Below are positions 44,641-52,693 of a DNA stretch of 64,000 nt, piece by piece. The notes beneath the pieces are model-generated. The model was not told the DNA's origin, ran no database searches, and saw only the letters and a list, made by a program, of their open reading frames with translations. The translations under genes were made by a program, and so were the position numbers. The stretch is taken from positions 310,001 to 374,000 of the forward strand of contig NZ_JABUMX010000004.1 of NCBI RefSeq assembly GCF_013327855.1, given 5' to 3'. Source of the stretch: Phyllobacterium pellucidum. Its GTDB lineage: Bacteria > Pseudomonadota > Alphaproteobacteria > Rhizobiales > Rhizobiaceae. How positions within the stretch are numbered: the stretch's first letter is position 1; each line of letters starts with the position of its first letter.

Positions 44641-44713
44641 GAGCGGTATGAATGACGTCGGTACGTTTGGCTTTTACAATTTCGAGACTCTCTGGCGGAG
44701 GCAACTTCGAGCA

Positions 44714-45310
44714 ATGTCGGCGCGTCGGGCTAAAGGCGCGCCTGCCGGCGGGTGCGCCGTCGTGACGGAAAAGGCGGAGCAGTCGGCGCGGCTCGTGGCC
44801 ATAGCGCAGCAGGCCGACAAGGCGGCATTCGCAGAACTCTTCGGCTACTTTGCACCACGCCTGAAAGGTTTTTTCATGCGCGGTGGAATGGCCGCCGGAC
44901 AGGCGGAGGAACTTGCACAGGAAACCATGCTGATGGTCTGGCGCAAGGCGGCGCTATACGATCCGGCGAAGGCCTCCGTTTCGACCTGGATATTCACTAT
45001 CGCACGCAATTTGCGCGTGGATTCAGTACGCCGTGAGCGCTATCCGGCGCAGCATCTGCTTGAAGATCCGGCGCCCGAACTTCCAGCCTCCCCCTCCGAC
45101 GAGGTGCTGAGAACCGAGAGCGAACACCGGGTCCGCAATGCGATCGATTTGCTCTCGGCGGACCAGCTGAACGTCATACGTCTGCATTACTTCGATGACA
45201 AACCCCACAGTGAAATCGCCAAAGTGCTGGGTTTGCCGCTCGGTACGGTGAAATCTCGCTTGCGGCTGGCCATGCAGCGCTTGCGCGCCCTTTTGGGTGA
45301 GGAACAGTAA
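44714..45310 (+). CDS. rpoE: ECF sigma factor, RpoE (ECF11) type
   Basis: About 198 residues. Region 2 (AAFAELFGYFAPRLKGFF, AEELAQETMLMVWRKA, FTIARNLRVDSVRR) and region 4 (LLSADQLNVIRLHYFDDKPHSEIAKVLGLPLGTVKSRLRLA) are complete. With the adjacent ChrR gene this is the sigma/anti-sigma pair known from Rhodobacter to respond to singlet oxygen. The start is uncertain: ATG 44714 or GTG 44762 (closest to the Rhodobacter start) fit better than ATG 44648, which would be leaderless. The gene probably activates its own promoter. Confidence 0.88.
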   Translation: MSARRAKGAPAGGCAVVTEKAEQSARLVAIAQQADKAAFAELFGYFAPRLKGFFMRGGMAAGQAEELAQETMLMVWRKAALYDPAKASVSTWIFTIARNLRVDSVRRERYPAQHLLEDPAPELPASPSDEVLRTESEHRVRNAIDLLSADQLNVIRLHYFDDKPHSEIAKVLGLPLGTVKSRLRLAMQRLRALLGEEQ

Positions 45311-45312
45311 CG

Positions 45313-45960
45313 ATGTCCCACCGTCCATCCGACGACCTTTTGATGGCCTATGCCGCCGGAACCCTGGCGCCCGGTCCGGCGCTCGTGGTCGCGGCACACC
45401 TGACGATGTGTCCGGAAAGCGCAGAGCGCGTCCGCGCTTTCGAAATCTTTGGCGGGATCGCGCTTGAGGACGCGTCCGAAAGTGCTCTTTCGCCCGACGC
45501 ATTGGAGAAGACGCTTGCGCGGATCGATTCAGTCCCGCCTGCCAAGGTGGCGGAACGGGGCAAATGGCTCGCTGAGTTGTCAGAGGGGATGCGCCTGCCA
45601 CAGCCGCTTGAACATTACGATATCGGCAAGTGGAAATTCCTTGCGCCCGGCGTACGCTGGAGCTCGATCGGCCGCGGTGGCTCCGCCCGCAACCGCCCCA
45701 TGCTGCTGCGCTCGAAACCGGGCATGGTGCTGCCCGAACATTCCCATGCGGGTACCGAATACACGCTCATTCTCAAGGGTTCGCTGCATGATGCGGACGG
45801 CGACTACCACGTCGGCGATCTGATCGTTGCCGATGCCAGTCTCGAGCACGAGCCAGCAGCGGGTCCTGATGAGGAATGCATTTGTCTCGCCGTGGTCGAT
45901 GGCCGCTTGCGGATGAGGAGCCTCGTTGGCCGGCTTGTCCAACCCCTCATGGGGTTTTGA
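45313..45960 (+). CDS. chrR: ChrR-type anti-sigma factor with cupin-like C-terminal domain
   Basis: 215 residues. The N-terminal anti-sigma domain (residues 1-75) has His3, His29 and Cys33 of the zinc site, but the last ligand of the H-x3-C-x2-C motif is Ser36 (HLTMCPES). The C-terminal ChrR cupin-like domain has LPEHSHAGTEYTLILKGS and a VGDLIVADASLEHEP segment with its metal-site histidines and glutamate. ChrR holds RpoE inactive until singlet oxygen or peroxide. It follows rpoE by two bases and the pair is surely co-translated. Confidence 0.88.
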   Translation: MSHRPSDDLLMAYAAGTLAPGPALVVAAHLTMCPESAERVRAFEIFGGIALEDASESALSPDALEKTLARIDSVPPAKVAERGKWLAELSEGMRLPQPLEHYDIGKWKFLAPGVRWSSIGRGGSARNRPMLLRSKPGMVLPEHSHAGTEYTLILKGSLHDADGDYHVGDLIVADASLEHEPAAGPDEECICLAVVDGRLRMRSLVGRLVQPLMGF

Positions 45961-45964
45961 GCAC

Positions 45965-46909
45965 TTGAGCCCCTTTTTGGCAATCGCGGCGGTCGGTGGT
46001 GCGGCCATGGTCCTGACGGCGTGCTCGCCGGGAACAATCTTGAACATCGCCACCACTTCCAATGGTGCTCGAGTCGAGCAGGACGTCGCTTATGGCGAAG
46101 GGCCGAGACGCACGCTTGATGTTTACGCGCCGGCCGGTGCGCATGCCGCCCCGGTGGCCGTCTTCTTCTACGGCGGCAGCTGGCAGAACGGCGACAAGAA
46201 AACCTATCAGTTCGTGGGATCGGCTTTAGCCGCCAAGGGGATCGTTACGGTGATACCCGATTACCGGCTTTATCCGCAGGTTCATTATGAAGGCTTTCTT
46301 GACGACGGCGCCAAGGCCGTGCGCTGGGCCAGGGATCATGCACGCCAATACGGTGGCGATCCGGCAAAGCTGTTCGTCGTCGGCCACTCCGCCGGCGCTT
46401 ACATTGCCGCGATGCTCGCACTCGACAAGACGTGGCTCGGGAGGGAGGGCATGACGCCGAACAGGGACCTCAGGGGTTTTGTCGGTATTGCCGGACCCTA
46501 TGATTTCCTGCCATCGCAGGACGAAAAGATAGCGGCCATATTCAGCACCGCCAAAACGACGGCGCAGGCCGAACCCGTGACGTTTGCGGGACGCCACGAG
46601 CCGCCTACGCTGCTCCTGCACGGCAAAAGCGACACGACGGTCTTTCCGCGAAACAGCACGCGGCTTGCCGAGAAGTTGAGCGCTGGCGGAAATACCGTTG
46701 ATATAAAGCTCTACCCGGGCGTTGGACACCTCGCCATCATCGGCGCGATGGGGTCGCCAATGCGCTTCGTCGCTCCTACTTTGGACGATACGGCGAATTT
46801 CGTCCGCGCGCATTCCAACCGCAAGTACACCGATGTCTCGTGGCAAGTAAGTGATGCGGTTAGCTTAGCCTCGCCAGCAGCCAGTTCGTCGCCAGAAAGC
46901 TCAAGGTAG
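45965..46909 (+). CDS. Alpha/beta hydrolase lipoprotein (carboxylesterase/BD-FAE type)
   Basis: About 314 residues. The N-terminus has a hydrophobic stretch followed by a lipobox (VLTACSPG, Cys about residue 20), so it is probably a lipoprotein. The hydrolase core shows the oxyanion loop FFYGGSWQNGDK, nucleophile GHSAGAYIAAM, acid region LLHGKSDTTVFP and histidine GVGHLAIIG. TTG 45965 is the likely start, just after chrR, so it belongs to the rpoE-chrR transcript. The last 50 bp overlap the convergent DUF2177 gene. Confidence 0.8.
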   Translation: MSPFLAIAAVGGAAMVLTACSPGTILNIATTSNGARVEQDVAYGEGPRRTLDVYAPAGAHAAPVAVFFYGGSWQNGDKKTYQFVGSALAAKGIVTVIPDYRLYPQVHYEGFLDDGAKAVRWARDHARQYGGDPAKLFVVGHSAGAYIAAMLALDKTWLGREGMTPNRDLRGFVGIAGPYDFLPSQDEKIAAIFSTAKTTAQAEPVTFAGRHEPPTLLLHGKSDTTVFPRNSTRLAEKLSAGGNTVDIKLYPGVGHLAIIGAMGSPMRFVAPTLDDTANFVRAHSNRKYTDVSWQVSDAVSLASPAASSSPESSR

Positions 46910-47273
46910 CCGACAAACCGGAAGCAAAAGTGCCCCAGGCAATATCCACCACCGTAAGGGCGGTCGACCATTGTTTCAAAGTCGCCTGGCTGGTCAGATC
47001 ATAGGTGGCATAGGCAAAAAAGCCGAAAAGTGCGCCATAAATCAGCGCGGTGTGCCATCGGCCGGTCTCCATGGCAGGGCTCAAGGCGAAGATCACGACG
47101 CCGACCGCGTAGATCAGATAGAACAGGATGGCCGGTGCGTAATTCACATCCGACGCCACTATGTCCGGGATGCGGGCGCGGTAAAAGCTCGTCGCCATCG
47201 TGCCGAGCCACAACATGTCGAGCGCAAGGAAAATTACTGCGGTAACGAAGTATGCCAGTCCGTATTTGAGCAT
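46860..47273 (-). CDS. DUF2177 family membrane protein
   Basis: 137 residues with four membrane segments and the family features ALDMLWLGTMATSFYRARI, PAILFYLIYAVGVVIF and ALFGFFAYATYDLTSQATL, ending in WGTFASGLSATLSF. DUF2177 genes recur in RpoE-ChrR regulons. The RpoE-type promoter at 47296-47323 lies 23 bp upstream of its start, supporting membership. Confidence 0.87.
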   Translation of the reverse strand: MLKYGLAYFVTAVIFLALDMLWLGTMATSFYRARIPDIVASDVNYAPAILFYLIYAVGVVIFALSPAMETGRWHTALIYGALFGFFAYATYDLTSQATLKQWSTALTVVDIAWGTFASGLSATLSFLATNWLLARLS

Positions 47274-47295
47274 GTTTTGATCCCTGTTTGCTAGG

Positions 47296-47323
47296 TATAC
47301 GCTGCCAGCGCCTCGGCGGATCT
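47296..47323 (-). promoter_or_regulatory. RpoE-type promoter of the DUF2177 gene
   Basis: On the minus strand AGATCC (47323-47318), 16-base spacer, CGTATA (47301-47296). It matches the two divergent promoters at 44.6 kb except for one -35 base. Confidence 0.7.
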
Positions 47324-47361
47324 TCGATGGAATCGCGGGCCAAATATTGCCGCGGCCATGG

Positions 47362-47934
47362 CTATTTCAGGGGAAACTTTCTGCTGAGAAAGGGCGAAGC
47401 GCGGGCGCCGAAACGCCACGGCGTTTCGACGGCCTTGGTCAGACCGATCCGTGGTCCTATGCTGATCTCGAAGGCATCCTTTACCGCCTCCAGCAAAAAA
47501 GGCGGCTCAAACAGAGATTTGCCGTCATACGACTTGTCAACAGCAAGCGCCTGGGCAAGTTTTCCCGGTCCCGAGCACAATAGTCTAATGTCATCGACGG
47601 CGCGGCGGCGCTGCATGATCTCGATGTTGCGAACAGGTTCAATTGCCCGGATGAGCACTGCCGACGCCTCGAGACACACAAAATTCAGACACCAGTGGAT
47701 ACCATAAGACCGGTAGACGTAGGCGCGACCTGCTGGACCGAACATCGTCCGGTTCGCGATCCCGGGGCCGCGATAACTGTGCGACGCAGGATCGTTTGGG
47801 GCGTAGGCTTCGGTTTCGATGATCGGTCCGCCCACCCCGTCGACAAACAGAGAAACGCCAATGAGGGCGCGGGCAACCTCCTCCGAACTTCGTTGGAAAA
47901 AGCTCTCGTCGAGCATGGTGGTGATTTCTTCCAT
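47362..47934 (-). CDS. DNA-3-methyladenine glycosylase (AAG/MPG family)
   Basis: 190 residues of the monofunctional alkyladenine glycosylase fold: [19 protein letters not shown] (catalytic glutamate), [19 protein letters not shown], and [15 protein letters not shown]. It removes alkylated bases. The ATG at 47934 gives the normal length, and the 45-residue upstream extension of the frame does not look like protein. It stands next to photolyase and ligase genes in a DNA-repair-rich neighbourhood. Confidence 0.87.
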   Translation of the reverse strand: MEEITTMLDESFFQRSSEEVARALIGVSLFVDGVGGPIIETEAYAPNDPASHSYRGPGIANRTMFGPAGRAYVYRSYGIHWCLNFVCLEASAVLIRAIEPVRNIEIMQRRRAVDDIRLLCSGPGKLAQALAVDKSYDGKSLFEPPFLLEAVKDAFEISIGPRIGLTKAVETPWRFGARASPFLSRKFPLK

Positions 47935-48075
47935 CGCGTCAAATTGTTCCTTTCCGAACCCACTCTTAGCAAAGTCACGAACACGTTCTTGACACTGCGA
48001 AACTGGCCCATTCGCTACCGCACATACAAGCGCTGTGTCCGCTACCGTACAGTTCCGATCTGCATTCAATTAGCA

Positions 48076-48100
48076 GGAACATTCGTCAACGAGCCGGATT
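48076..48100 (+). promoter_or_regulatory. EcfG-type promoter (48136 gene)
   Basis: GGAAC (48076-48080), 16-base spacer, GATT (48097-48100), 60 bp upstream of the start. It satisfies the looser GGAAC-N18-TT rule but not CGTT. Confidence 0.45.
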
Positions 48101-48135
48101 GATTGAATGCGGGGTTAACAAAACGGAGAAGACAA

Positions 48136-48297
48136 ATGCCTAATAGTCAAAAGAGCGGAAGTTCACAGAGCGGCAAGGGCACGTCCAAGCAGCAGGAACA
48201 GGGACAAGGTTCACGCGGCTCCCAGCAGGGATCCGGTTCCTCCAAGAGCGGTGAACAACAGGGCAAAGCTGGCGAGCAGAGCCACAAGAATAAATAG
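48136..48297 (+). CDS. Low-complexity Ser/Gln/Gly/Lys-rich small protein
   Basis: 53 residues made almost only of S, Q, G, K and E (for example QKSGSSQSGKGTSK), with no hydrophobic core and predicted disordered. It resembles small general-stress proteins of the con-10 (KGG) type but lacks their motif. Good ribosome-binding site (GGAGA) and a strong terminator just downstream support a real gene. Confidence 0.65.
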   Translation: MPNSQKSGSSQSGKGTSKQQEQGQGSRGSQQGSGSSKSGEQQGKAGEQSHKNK

Positions 48298-48327
48298 TCG
48301 TCCGGTAACCGATGCAGTTAATGAAAG

Positions 48328-48354
48328 CGGCTGGGAAAATTCCCGGCCGTTTTT
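48328..48354 (+). terminator. Rho-independent terminator
   Basis: The arms CGGCTGGGA (48328-48336) and TCCCGGCCG (48341-48349) form a stem with one wobble pair, followed by TTTTT (48350-48354), 30 bp after the stop of the low-complexity protein gene. Confidence 0.78.
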
Positions 48355-48440
48355 ATATACCCACAAGTCCGCTTCACCCCGTTCCCTGCCGGCTTCGCAT
48401 TCCCGTTCAGGGTCGGCTGTTTACGGTGGAAATCGTCGGG

Positions 48441-49178
48441 TCAGACCGAGCGGGAAAGCGGCTTGCCGCGCCAGCCCGTCAATCTTTCGGCTTCCCGCTC
48501 GGCAAGACCGTAGGCACCATCGGCTATCGCTGAGAGGCCATGGCGGTCGCGGATGACAATTTCCGAGCGTCTCGAGATCACGAGATGTTCGCCTTCAAGA
48601 ATATGCAGCGCATCGGTGACACTGGGGCGCCTGACGCCAAGCATCGTTGCAAGGAATTCATGAGTCACACCGAGATAGTCGCCTGAGATCCGGTCGTGCA
48701 TCATGAGCAGCCAGCGTGCGAGACGTGCCTCGATCGTCGACCGGCCATTGGCAAGCGCGGTCGATCCGGTCTGGATAGAGAAGGAGCGTGCATATTTCAG
48801 GAACAATCGCATCAGGTCGCTGTTGCCCTCGATAGCTCTGCGAAATCGGTCCGCAGCGATCCTGTTGCCTTTTCCCGCCACTTGAACAATGGTGCGGTAA
48901 GGGCTCAGTTCGTCGCCCATCACTGCGCCGACATGTGACATCCCGTCTGCGCCGAACAGTCCGATCTCGATATCGCGGCCATCGGACAGGGAAGTGATCA
49001 CCGATCCAATGCCACTTTCTGGAAAATAGATATGCGGGATCGTCCGGTTCGGCTCGTTGAGGAGCATGCCGAGCGGGAGGTCGACCGTTTCGAGATGGGC
49101 AAACAGTTCGTCGCCCTTGCAAGCCCTGCTCATTGCAAGGAGATGGTTGGCGAAGGTGCCGGCTGCCAAACTCATCAC
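48441..49178 (-). CDS. Crp/Fnr-family transcriptional regulator
   Basis: 245 residues. The cyclic-nucleotide-binding-like domain (about 25-150, IPHIYFPESGIGSVITSL, GRDIEIGLFGADGM) lacks Fnr cysteines and a clear cAMP pocket. The C-terminal HTH is LGVTHEFLATMLGVRRPSVTDALHIL. This subgroup is common near small stress genes in rhizobia. Target and signal are unknown. Confidence 0.86.
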   Translation of the reverse strand: MMSLAAGTFANHLLAMSRACKGDELFAHLETVDLPLGMLLNEPNRTIPHIYFPESGIGSVITSLSDGRDIEIGLFGADGMSHVGAVMGDELSPYRTIVQVAGKGNRIAADRFRRAIEGNSDLMRLFLKYARSFSIQTGSTALANGRSTIEARLARWLLMMHDRISGDYLGVTHEFLATMLGVRRPSVTDALHILEGEHLVISRRSEIVIRDRHGLSAIADGAYGLAEREAERLTGWRGKPLSRSV

Positions 49179-49532
49179 GTGCTCCTGTCTCTATCGGAAT
49201 TGGCCTGCGAAAGCATTGCGAACAACGTCCGAAAACGTACAGACTCTGCCATCTGTTGCAGGAACGCGATAAAATTTTGGACGAGTATGGAAGGGAGAAA
49301 CGAGCTGCTGACGGCATCTCATGCAACCCGCTTTCAGTCGCGCTTCAAACCGTTGAGACATATCCTGCAAATATCGGCGATCAAGAGCGCCAGGAGAAGC
49401 ACGCACCCCGCGCGGAAAAGCGTCTTTGCTCATTTGCTGCGCAGCAAATTCGGTACGATTGCGGACCAAGCCGGAACCAGCATTTTTCGCGGGCGTTCTT
49501 TGTGCGCTGATTTTCCAGGTCAGCGCGCCCTG
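49179..49532. other. Intergenic region, possible small RNA upstream of a terminator
   Basis: No protein-like frame with a ribosome-binding site is visible in either strand, yet a strong plus-strand terminator follows at 49533-49557. An unannotated short transcript may be encoded here. Confidence 0.3.
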
Positions 49533-49557
49533 GCTCAGCGGTTACGCCGAGCTTTTT
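49533..49557 (+). terminator. Rho-independent terminator without an annotated upstream gene
   Basis: GCTCAGCG, loop GTTA, then CGCCGAGC followed by TTTTT: a seven-pair stem with one A-C mismatch. The nearest plus-strand gene upstream is 1.2 kb away and has its own terminator. Confidence 0.6.
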
Positions 49558-49612
49558 GGGCCATAACTGGCGGTGAGCGAAAGTTCACCGCCCTTTTGCG
49601 ACCAACGCAACT

Positions 49613-49637
49613 GGAACAATAACGCGATAGCCCGGTT
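49613..49637 (+). promoter_or_regulatory. EcfG-type promoter (49670 gene)
   Basis: GGAAC (49613-49617), 16-base spacer, GGTT (49634-49637), 57 bp upstream of the start codon. Confidence 0.55.
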
Positions 49638-49669
49638 TACCGATATTGAACCTATAGGGAGGAAATCAC

Positions 49670-50032
49670 ATGAAAGCGCTTGCACCGATCATCGCCGCTG
49701 CCGCACTGGCTTTTGCCCCCGGTATCGCATTTGCCGCATGCCCCACGACAACGGGATCGATAAATTCCGATGCAAAGCCGGGCATCGCCCAGGATGGCAC
49801 GCACGTTCCCTTGGAAAATTCGGGCAACAGCACGATACAAAAGGGTGCGGCCAGTACGGGTACAACAACCAATAATACCCCCCAGACCGCTCAGAAGGAC
49901 GGCCAAACCATGCCACTCGCCGGCACGGAAGGCGCAGGTGACAAGAATTTAGCCACCTCAGCGCAGGACGTGCAGGCGCAGCAGAAGGGCGAGCCCACCG
50001 CTATGGCCAAGGCCGAGGACTGCAAGAACTAG
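49670..50032 (+). CDS. Exported hypothetical protein
   Basis: 120 residues. The signal peptide (MKALAPIIAAAALAFAPGIA) precedes a Thr/Gly/Asn/Gln-rich, probably disordered periplasmic part, with cysteines only at both ends (ACPTTTGS and EDCKN). GGGAGGAAATCAC precedes the start. I do not recognise a named domain. Likely a stress-induced envelope protein because of its EcfG-type promoter. Confidence 0.7.
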   Translation: MKALAPIIAAAALAFAPGIAFAACPTTTGSINSDAKPGIAQDGTHVPLENSGNSTIQKGAASTGTTTNNTPQTAQKDGQTMPLAGTEGAGDKNLATSAQDVQAQQKGEPTAMAKAEDCKN

Positions 50033-50040
50033 TTTCTAAC

Positions 50041-50062
50041 GAACGGCTGGCTTAAGCCGTTC
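50041..50062 (+). repeat. Hairpin between two small genes
   Basis: GAACGGCT (50041-50048) and AGCCGTTC (50055-50062) form a perfect eight-pair stem without a T tract, directly after the stop of the exported protein and overlapping the leader of the next gene. Confidence 0.5.
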
Positions 50063-50075
50063 CTGGAGTTCAACC

Positions 50076-50300
50076 ATGAAGATAGCCGGCGCGTTGTTTG
50101 TTTGCCTTGGCATACTGTACGCAGTGTGGGTGGCAATCAGTTCGCGCCGGCTCAGCTCTCCGCCCAGGCATCCCGACAATCAAAATGCACCAACACTGGA
50201 ACCAAGACGGCAAGGCCTCGGATTCCTCGGCGCGGGTCGCAACTGGCCCGCCTTGGCGCTGATCGCAATCGGGGTCCTAATGCTGATCTATCCCATGTAA
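50076..50300 (+). CDS. Small membrane protein with two spans
   Basis: 74 residues. Two hydrophobic segments, GALFVCLGILYAVWVAI at the start and WPALALIAIGVLMLIYPM at the very end, enclose a polar loop rich in Arg and Pro. CCTGGAG lies upstream of the start. Family not recognised. Probably co-transcribed with the exported protein upstream. Confidence 0.6.
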   Translation: MKIAGALFVCLGILYAVWVAISSRRLSSPPRHPDNQNAPTLEPRRQGLGFLGAGRNWPALALIAIGVLMLIYPM

Positions 50301-50405
50301 TCATTTCCTGCCGAACCTGCCGCAGCTTTGCGAATTAGCAGCAACGTGGCATGATTTGCGCGCCTCGGCCTTTACCCAGCGAGGAAAGCCGCATGGAGGG
50401 TTAAC

Positions 50406-50900
50406 ATGCGCCCATCACTTCTACTGACGATATTGGTCTTGATGATGTGCGCGCCGGCCAGCGGCCAGCAAAACCCGCCTGCCTCGATCGCAGTGTTTCC
50501 CATTGAACTTGAAGACAGGAGTGCGGGCGCCGGCATCATTGCGCCGGATGAGCACGACAAGCGCTATCTTTCCGAGTCAGAACAAATGGCAAAGGACATG
50601 CTCACGGGCTCGGGCCGCTATACTGTGGTGGGCGTTACGGTGCCTACGGAGGCAAAAGCGAAGGGGCTGCGCTATTGCGGGGGCTGCGAGGCAGCTATCG
50701 CTCGCCAGAACGGCGCATCGCTCGCGCTCCTCGGCGTCGTCACCCGTGTCAACCGCACCGAACATGCCGTATTCATTCGCATCCTTGATGCGAAAAGCGG
50801 CAAGACCGTTGCGGAGGGCTTCACCGATCTGCGAATGGGCGCAAATTATGCGTGGCCTCGGTCAGTGAAATGGGTGATGACCAATAAAATTCTGCGCTGA
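50406..50900 (+). CDS. DUF2380/DUF3280-type exported protein
   Basis: 164 residues with a signal peptide (LLLTILVLMMCAPASG) and a CsgG-like beta/alpha domain: ASIAVFPIELEDRS, SGRYTVVGV, ALLGVVTRVNRTEHAVFI, DAKSGKTVAEGFTDLRM. A LRYCGGCEAAIARQ segment holds a CxxC pair typical of DUF2380 proteins, which occur near alcohol-oxidation or stress genes. It ends one base before the convergent yihY gene stop. Confidence 0.75.
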   Translation: MRPSLLLTILVLMMCAPASGQQNPPASIAVFPIELEDRSAGAGIIAPDEHDKRYLSESEQMAKDMLTGSGRYTVVGVTVPTEAKAKGLRYCGGCEAAIARQNGASLALLGVVTRVNRTEHAVFIRILDAKSGKTVAEGFTDLRMGANYAWPRSVKWVMTNKILR

Positions 50901-51905
50901 TTATTCAGCCACGCTTTCGCCCAGCGTATCGGCAACGACTGCGCCCCGCTTGCCCATGGGCTGCGGCGGACCTGTCGTACTGTCGACTGCGGTTTGGTGT
51001 TCGAGCTCCGCATTAAGTTCTGCGCCGAGAATAAGAATGATCAATGAGATCCACATCCACATCATCAGGCCGGCTACTGCGCCCAAGGCGCCATAGGTGG
51101 CGTTATAATCAGCAAAGTTTGTAAGATACGATGTGAACGCTGCAGAGGCGGCGATGCCGATCACAGCGGACAATACGGCACCCCACGAAAGCCACCGCCA
51201 CTTCGCATATTCCCGGTCCGGGCCGTAGCGATAGACGATCGAGATTGCAGCCACGGTAACGCCCATCATAACCGGCCAGCGGGCGAGGCTCAGCAAACCG
51301 GCGCTCCAACCTTCAAGGCCCATCGCGTCAAGAAGTTTCGGCATGATGCCCAGCGCCAGAAGCAGCACGATTCCGAAAAAGATTCCACCCAGAGTAACGA
51401 CGAATGAAACGAGGTTCAGTTTGACGAAGCTGCGGGTCTCATTCTGCCCGTAGGCGACGTTCAACGCTTCGAAAATGCCTTTGACGCCATTATTGGCGCT
51501 CCAGAGCGCGATGACGAAACCGAACAGGAAGCCGATGCTAAGCAACTTCGTATCCTGCGCGGCGAGTGCCTCGAGTTGAGCACGTATCAGAGCTATCGCG
51601 TCATTGGGCAAGATGCCGGCAAGCAGCGAAACATTCCCCGCGACAGAGGCACGATCGGCAAGAAATCCATAAAGCGACACAAAGGCTGTCAAGGCGGGAA
51701 AAAGGGCGAGCAGCAAATAAAACGCGGCACCTGCCGCTATCAGCATGATGCGGTCTTGTGACAGCGACTGCCACACCCGGTAAAGGACGTCCTTCCATCC
51801 GAGCGCCGGAATCTCCGAAGGCTTCTTGGCGCGACGGCCGCGGGCTTTTTGCCGCGCACGGGCGTTACGCACTTCTTCCTTGGTTCGCTTTGTGGATGCC
51901 TTCAT
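50901..51905 (-). CDS. YihY/virulence factor BrkB family membrane protein
   Basis: 334 residues. A basic cytosolic N-terminus is followed by about six membrane spans with the family motif LIAAGAAFYLLLALFPALTAF, FGFVIALWSANNGVKGIFEALN and GALGAVAGLMMWMWIS. The family was once called RNase BN and is now considered an envelope transporter-like protein of unknown substrate. ATG 51905 is chosen because the GGAAC promoter lies 57 bp upstream, matching the spacing at the other sites. Confidence 0.85.
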   Translation of the reverse strand: MKASTKRTKEEVRNARARQKARGRRAKKPSEIPALGWKDVLYRVWQSLSQDRIMLIAAGAAFYLLLALFPALTAFVSLYGFLADRASVAGNVSLLAGILPNDAIALIRAQLEALAAQDTKLLSIGFLFGFVIALWSANNGVKGIFEALNVAYGQNETRSFVKLNLVSFVVTLGGIFFGIVLLLALGIMPKLLDAMGLEGWSAGLLSLARWPVMMGVTVAAISIVYRYGPDREYAKWRWLSWGAVLSAVIGIAASAAFTSYLTNFADYNATYGALGAVAGLMMWMWISLIILILGAELNAELEHQTAVDSTTGPPQPMGKRGAVVADTLGESVAE

Positions 51906-51937
51906 ACGCGGGACCGATATCTTTGCCTCTATCCTGC

Positions 51938-51962
51938 AATTCACAGATACGAGCAATGTTCC
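51938..51962 (-). promoter_or_regulatory. EcfG-type promoter (yihY-like gene)
   Basis: Minus strand GGAAC (51962-51958), 16-base spacer, AATT (51941-51938): GGAAC-N18-TT, 57 bp upstream of the chosen start. Confidence 0.45.
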
Positions 51963-52272
51963 GGCCACCACCATGAAAAATGGAAGACGTAAGGTTCAGT
52001 GACAGTGGCGGCCGGACGGGTTATGCGCTCGCCTGCCGTTTCGTTGGCCAGGACCGGAAACCAGAAAAACTGTCCTGTCCGCCCTACCGTCGCGTCTGGT
52101 TAACACGGCCACCACTGTCTAGCGTGAAAACGGCCGTGGCAAAGTCGGGTTCCATTCGACGCGGCAAAAATCTTCTAAGCTGGCGGAGCACGCCGGCTCT
52201 TGTAGCGCCGTTCGCTGGCCCTGACTTTTCGCGGCAGCAAAGCCCGAGTTGGTGAGGGTTGTCACTTCTTCT

Positions 52273-52299
52273 GGAACCAAACGGGCCTATTGCCGGTTT
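52273..52299 (+). promoter_or_regulatory. EcfG-type promoter (DUF1236 gene)
   Basis: GGAAC (52273-52277) followed after 17 bases by GGTTT (52295-52299), 59 bp upstream of the start codon. Confidence 0.55.
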
Positions 52300-52331
52300 C
52301 TTGCCCAGGGACACACAAGGAGACAAAACTC

Positions 52332-52622
52332 ATGAAACGCATCGTTGCAATAACCACCGCATTGCTCCTCGCCGGCTCGACTTATGCCTTTGCGCAGGAC
52401 GCTGTCATCGTGGAAGTTCCACAGCCAGCGCGCGACTATGTCATTGCCCATCCTTCGGATCCTGTTGTGATCGATGGCGATGTTGCCGTTGGAACCGTCG
52501 TTCCCCAAGAGGTTCAGCTGGTACCGATTCCCGATAGCCCGGACTACGCCTATGTCTACGTCGACAAGCAGCCGATCATCGTATCGCGCAAGGACCGCAA
52601 GGTTGTTTATCTATCGCAGTAA
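52332..52622 (+). CDS. DUF1236 domain-containing exported protein
   Basis: 96 residues with signal peptide MKRIVAITTALLLAGSTYAF cleaved at AQD. The mature part has the DUF1236 pattern: YVIAHPSDPVVIDGDVAVG, VVPQEVQLVPIPDSPDYAYVY and a C-terminal KQPIIVSRKDRKVV. Short RcnB-like periplasmic proteins of this kind are frequent in Rhizobiales. Terminated by a hairpin at 52647-52668. Confidence 0.82.
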   Translation: MKRIVAITTALLLAGSTYAFAQDAVIVEVPQPARDYVIAHPSDPVVIDGDVAVGTVVPQEVQLVPIPDSPDYAYVYVDKQPIIVSRKDRKVVYLSQ

Positions 52623-52646
52623 CGCTGCCATGTGTGGGATAGAATG

Positions 52647-52668
52647 GAGGGCCTCGTAGGGGGCCCTC
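52647..52668 (+). terminator. Terminator-like hairpin after the DUF1236 gene
   Basis: GAGGGCC (52647-52653) and GGCCCTC (52662-52668) form a seven-pair GC stem, followed by only a weak TT tract. Confidence 0.5.
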
Positions 52669-52693
52669 TTCGCCAGGATCGGCAAATAAAGAG

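Noticed and set aside
48131..48300. Simple repeat or CRISPR-like array
   Set aside because: The repetitive look comes from a Ser/Gln/Gly/Lys low-complexity protein; no regular repeat-spacer structure.
49032..49622. 196-aa plus-strand frame downstream of the Crp gene
   Set aside because: First part is antisense to the Crp/Fnr gene and the rest has random composition and crosses a strong terminator.
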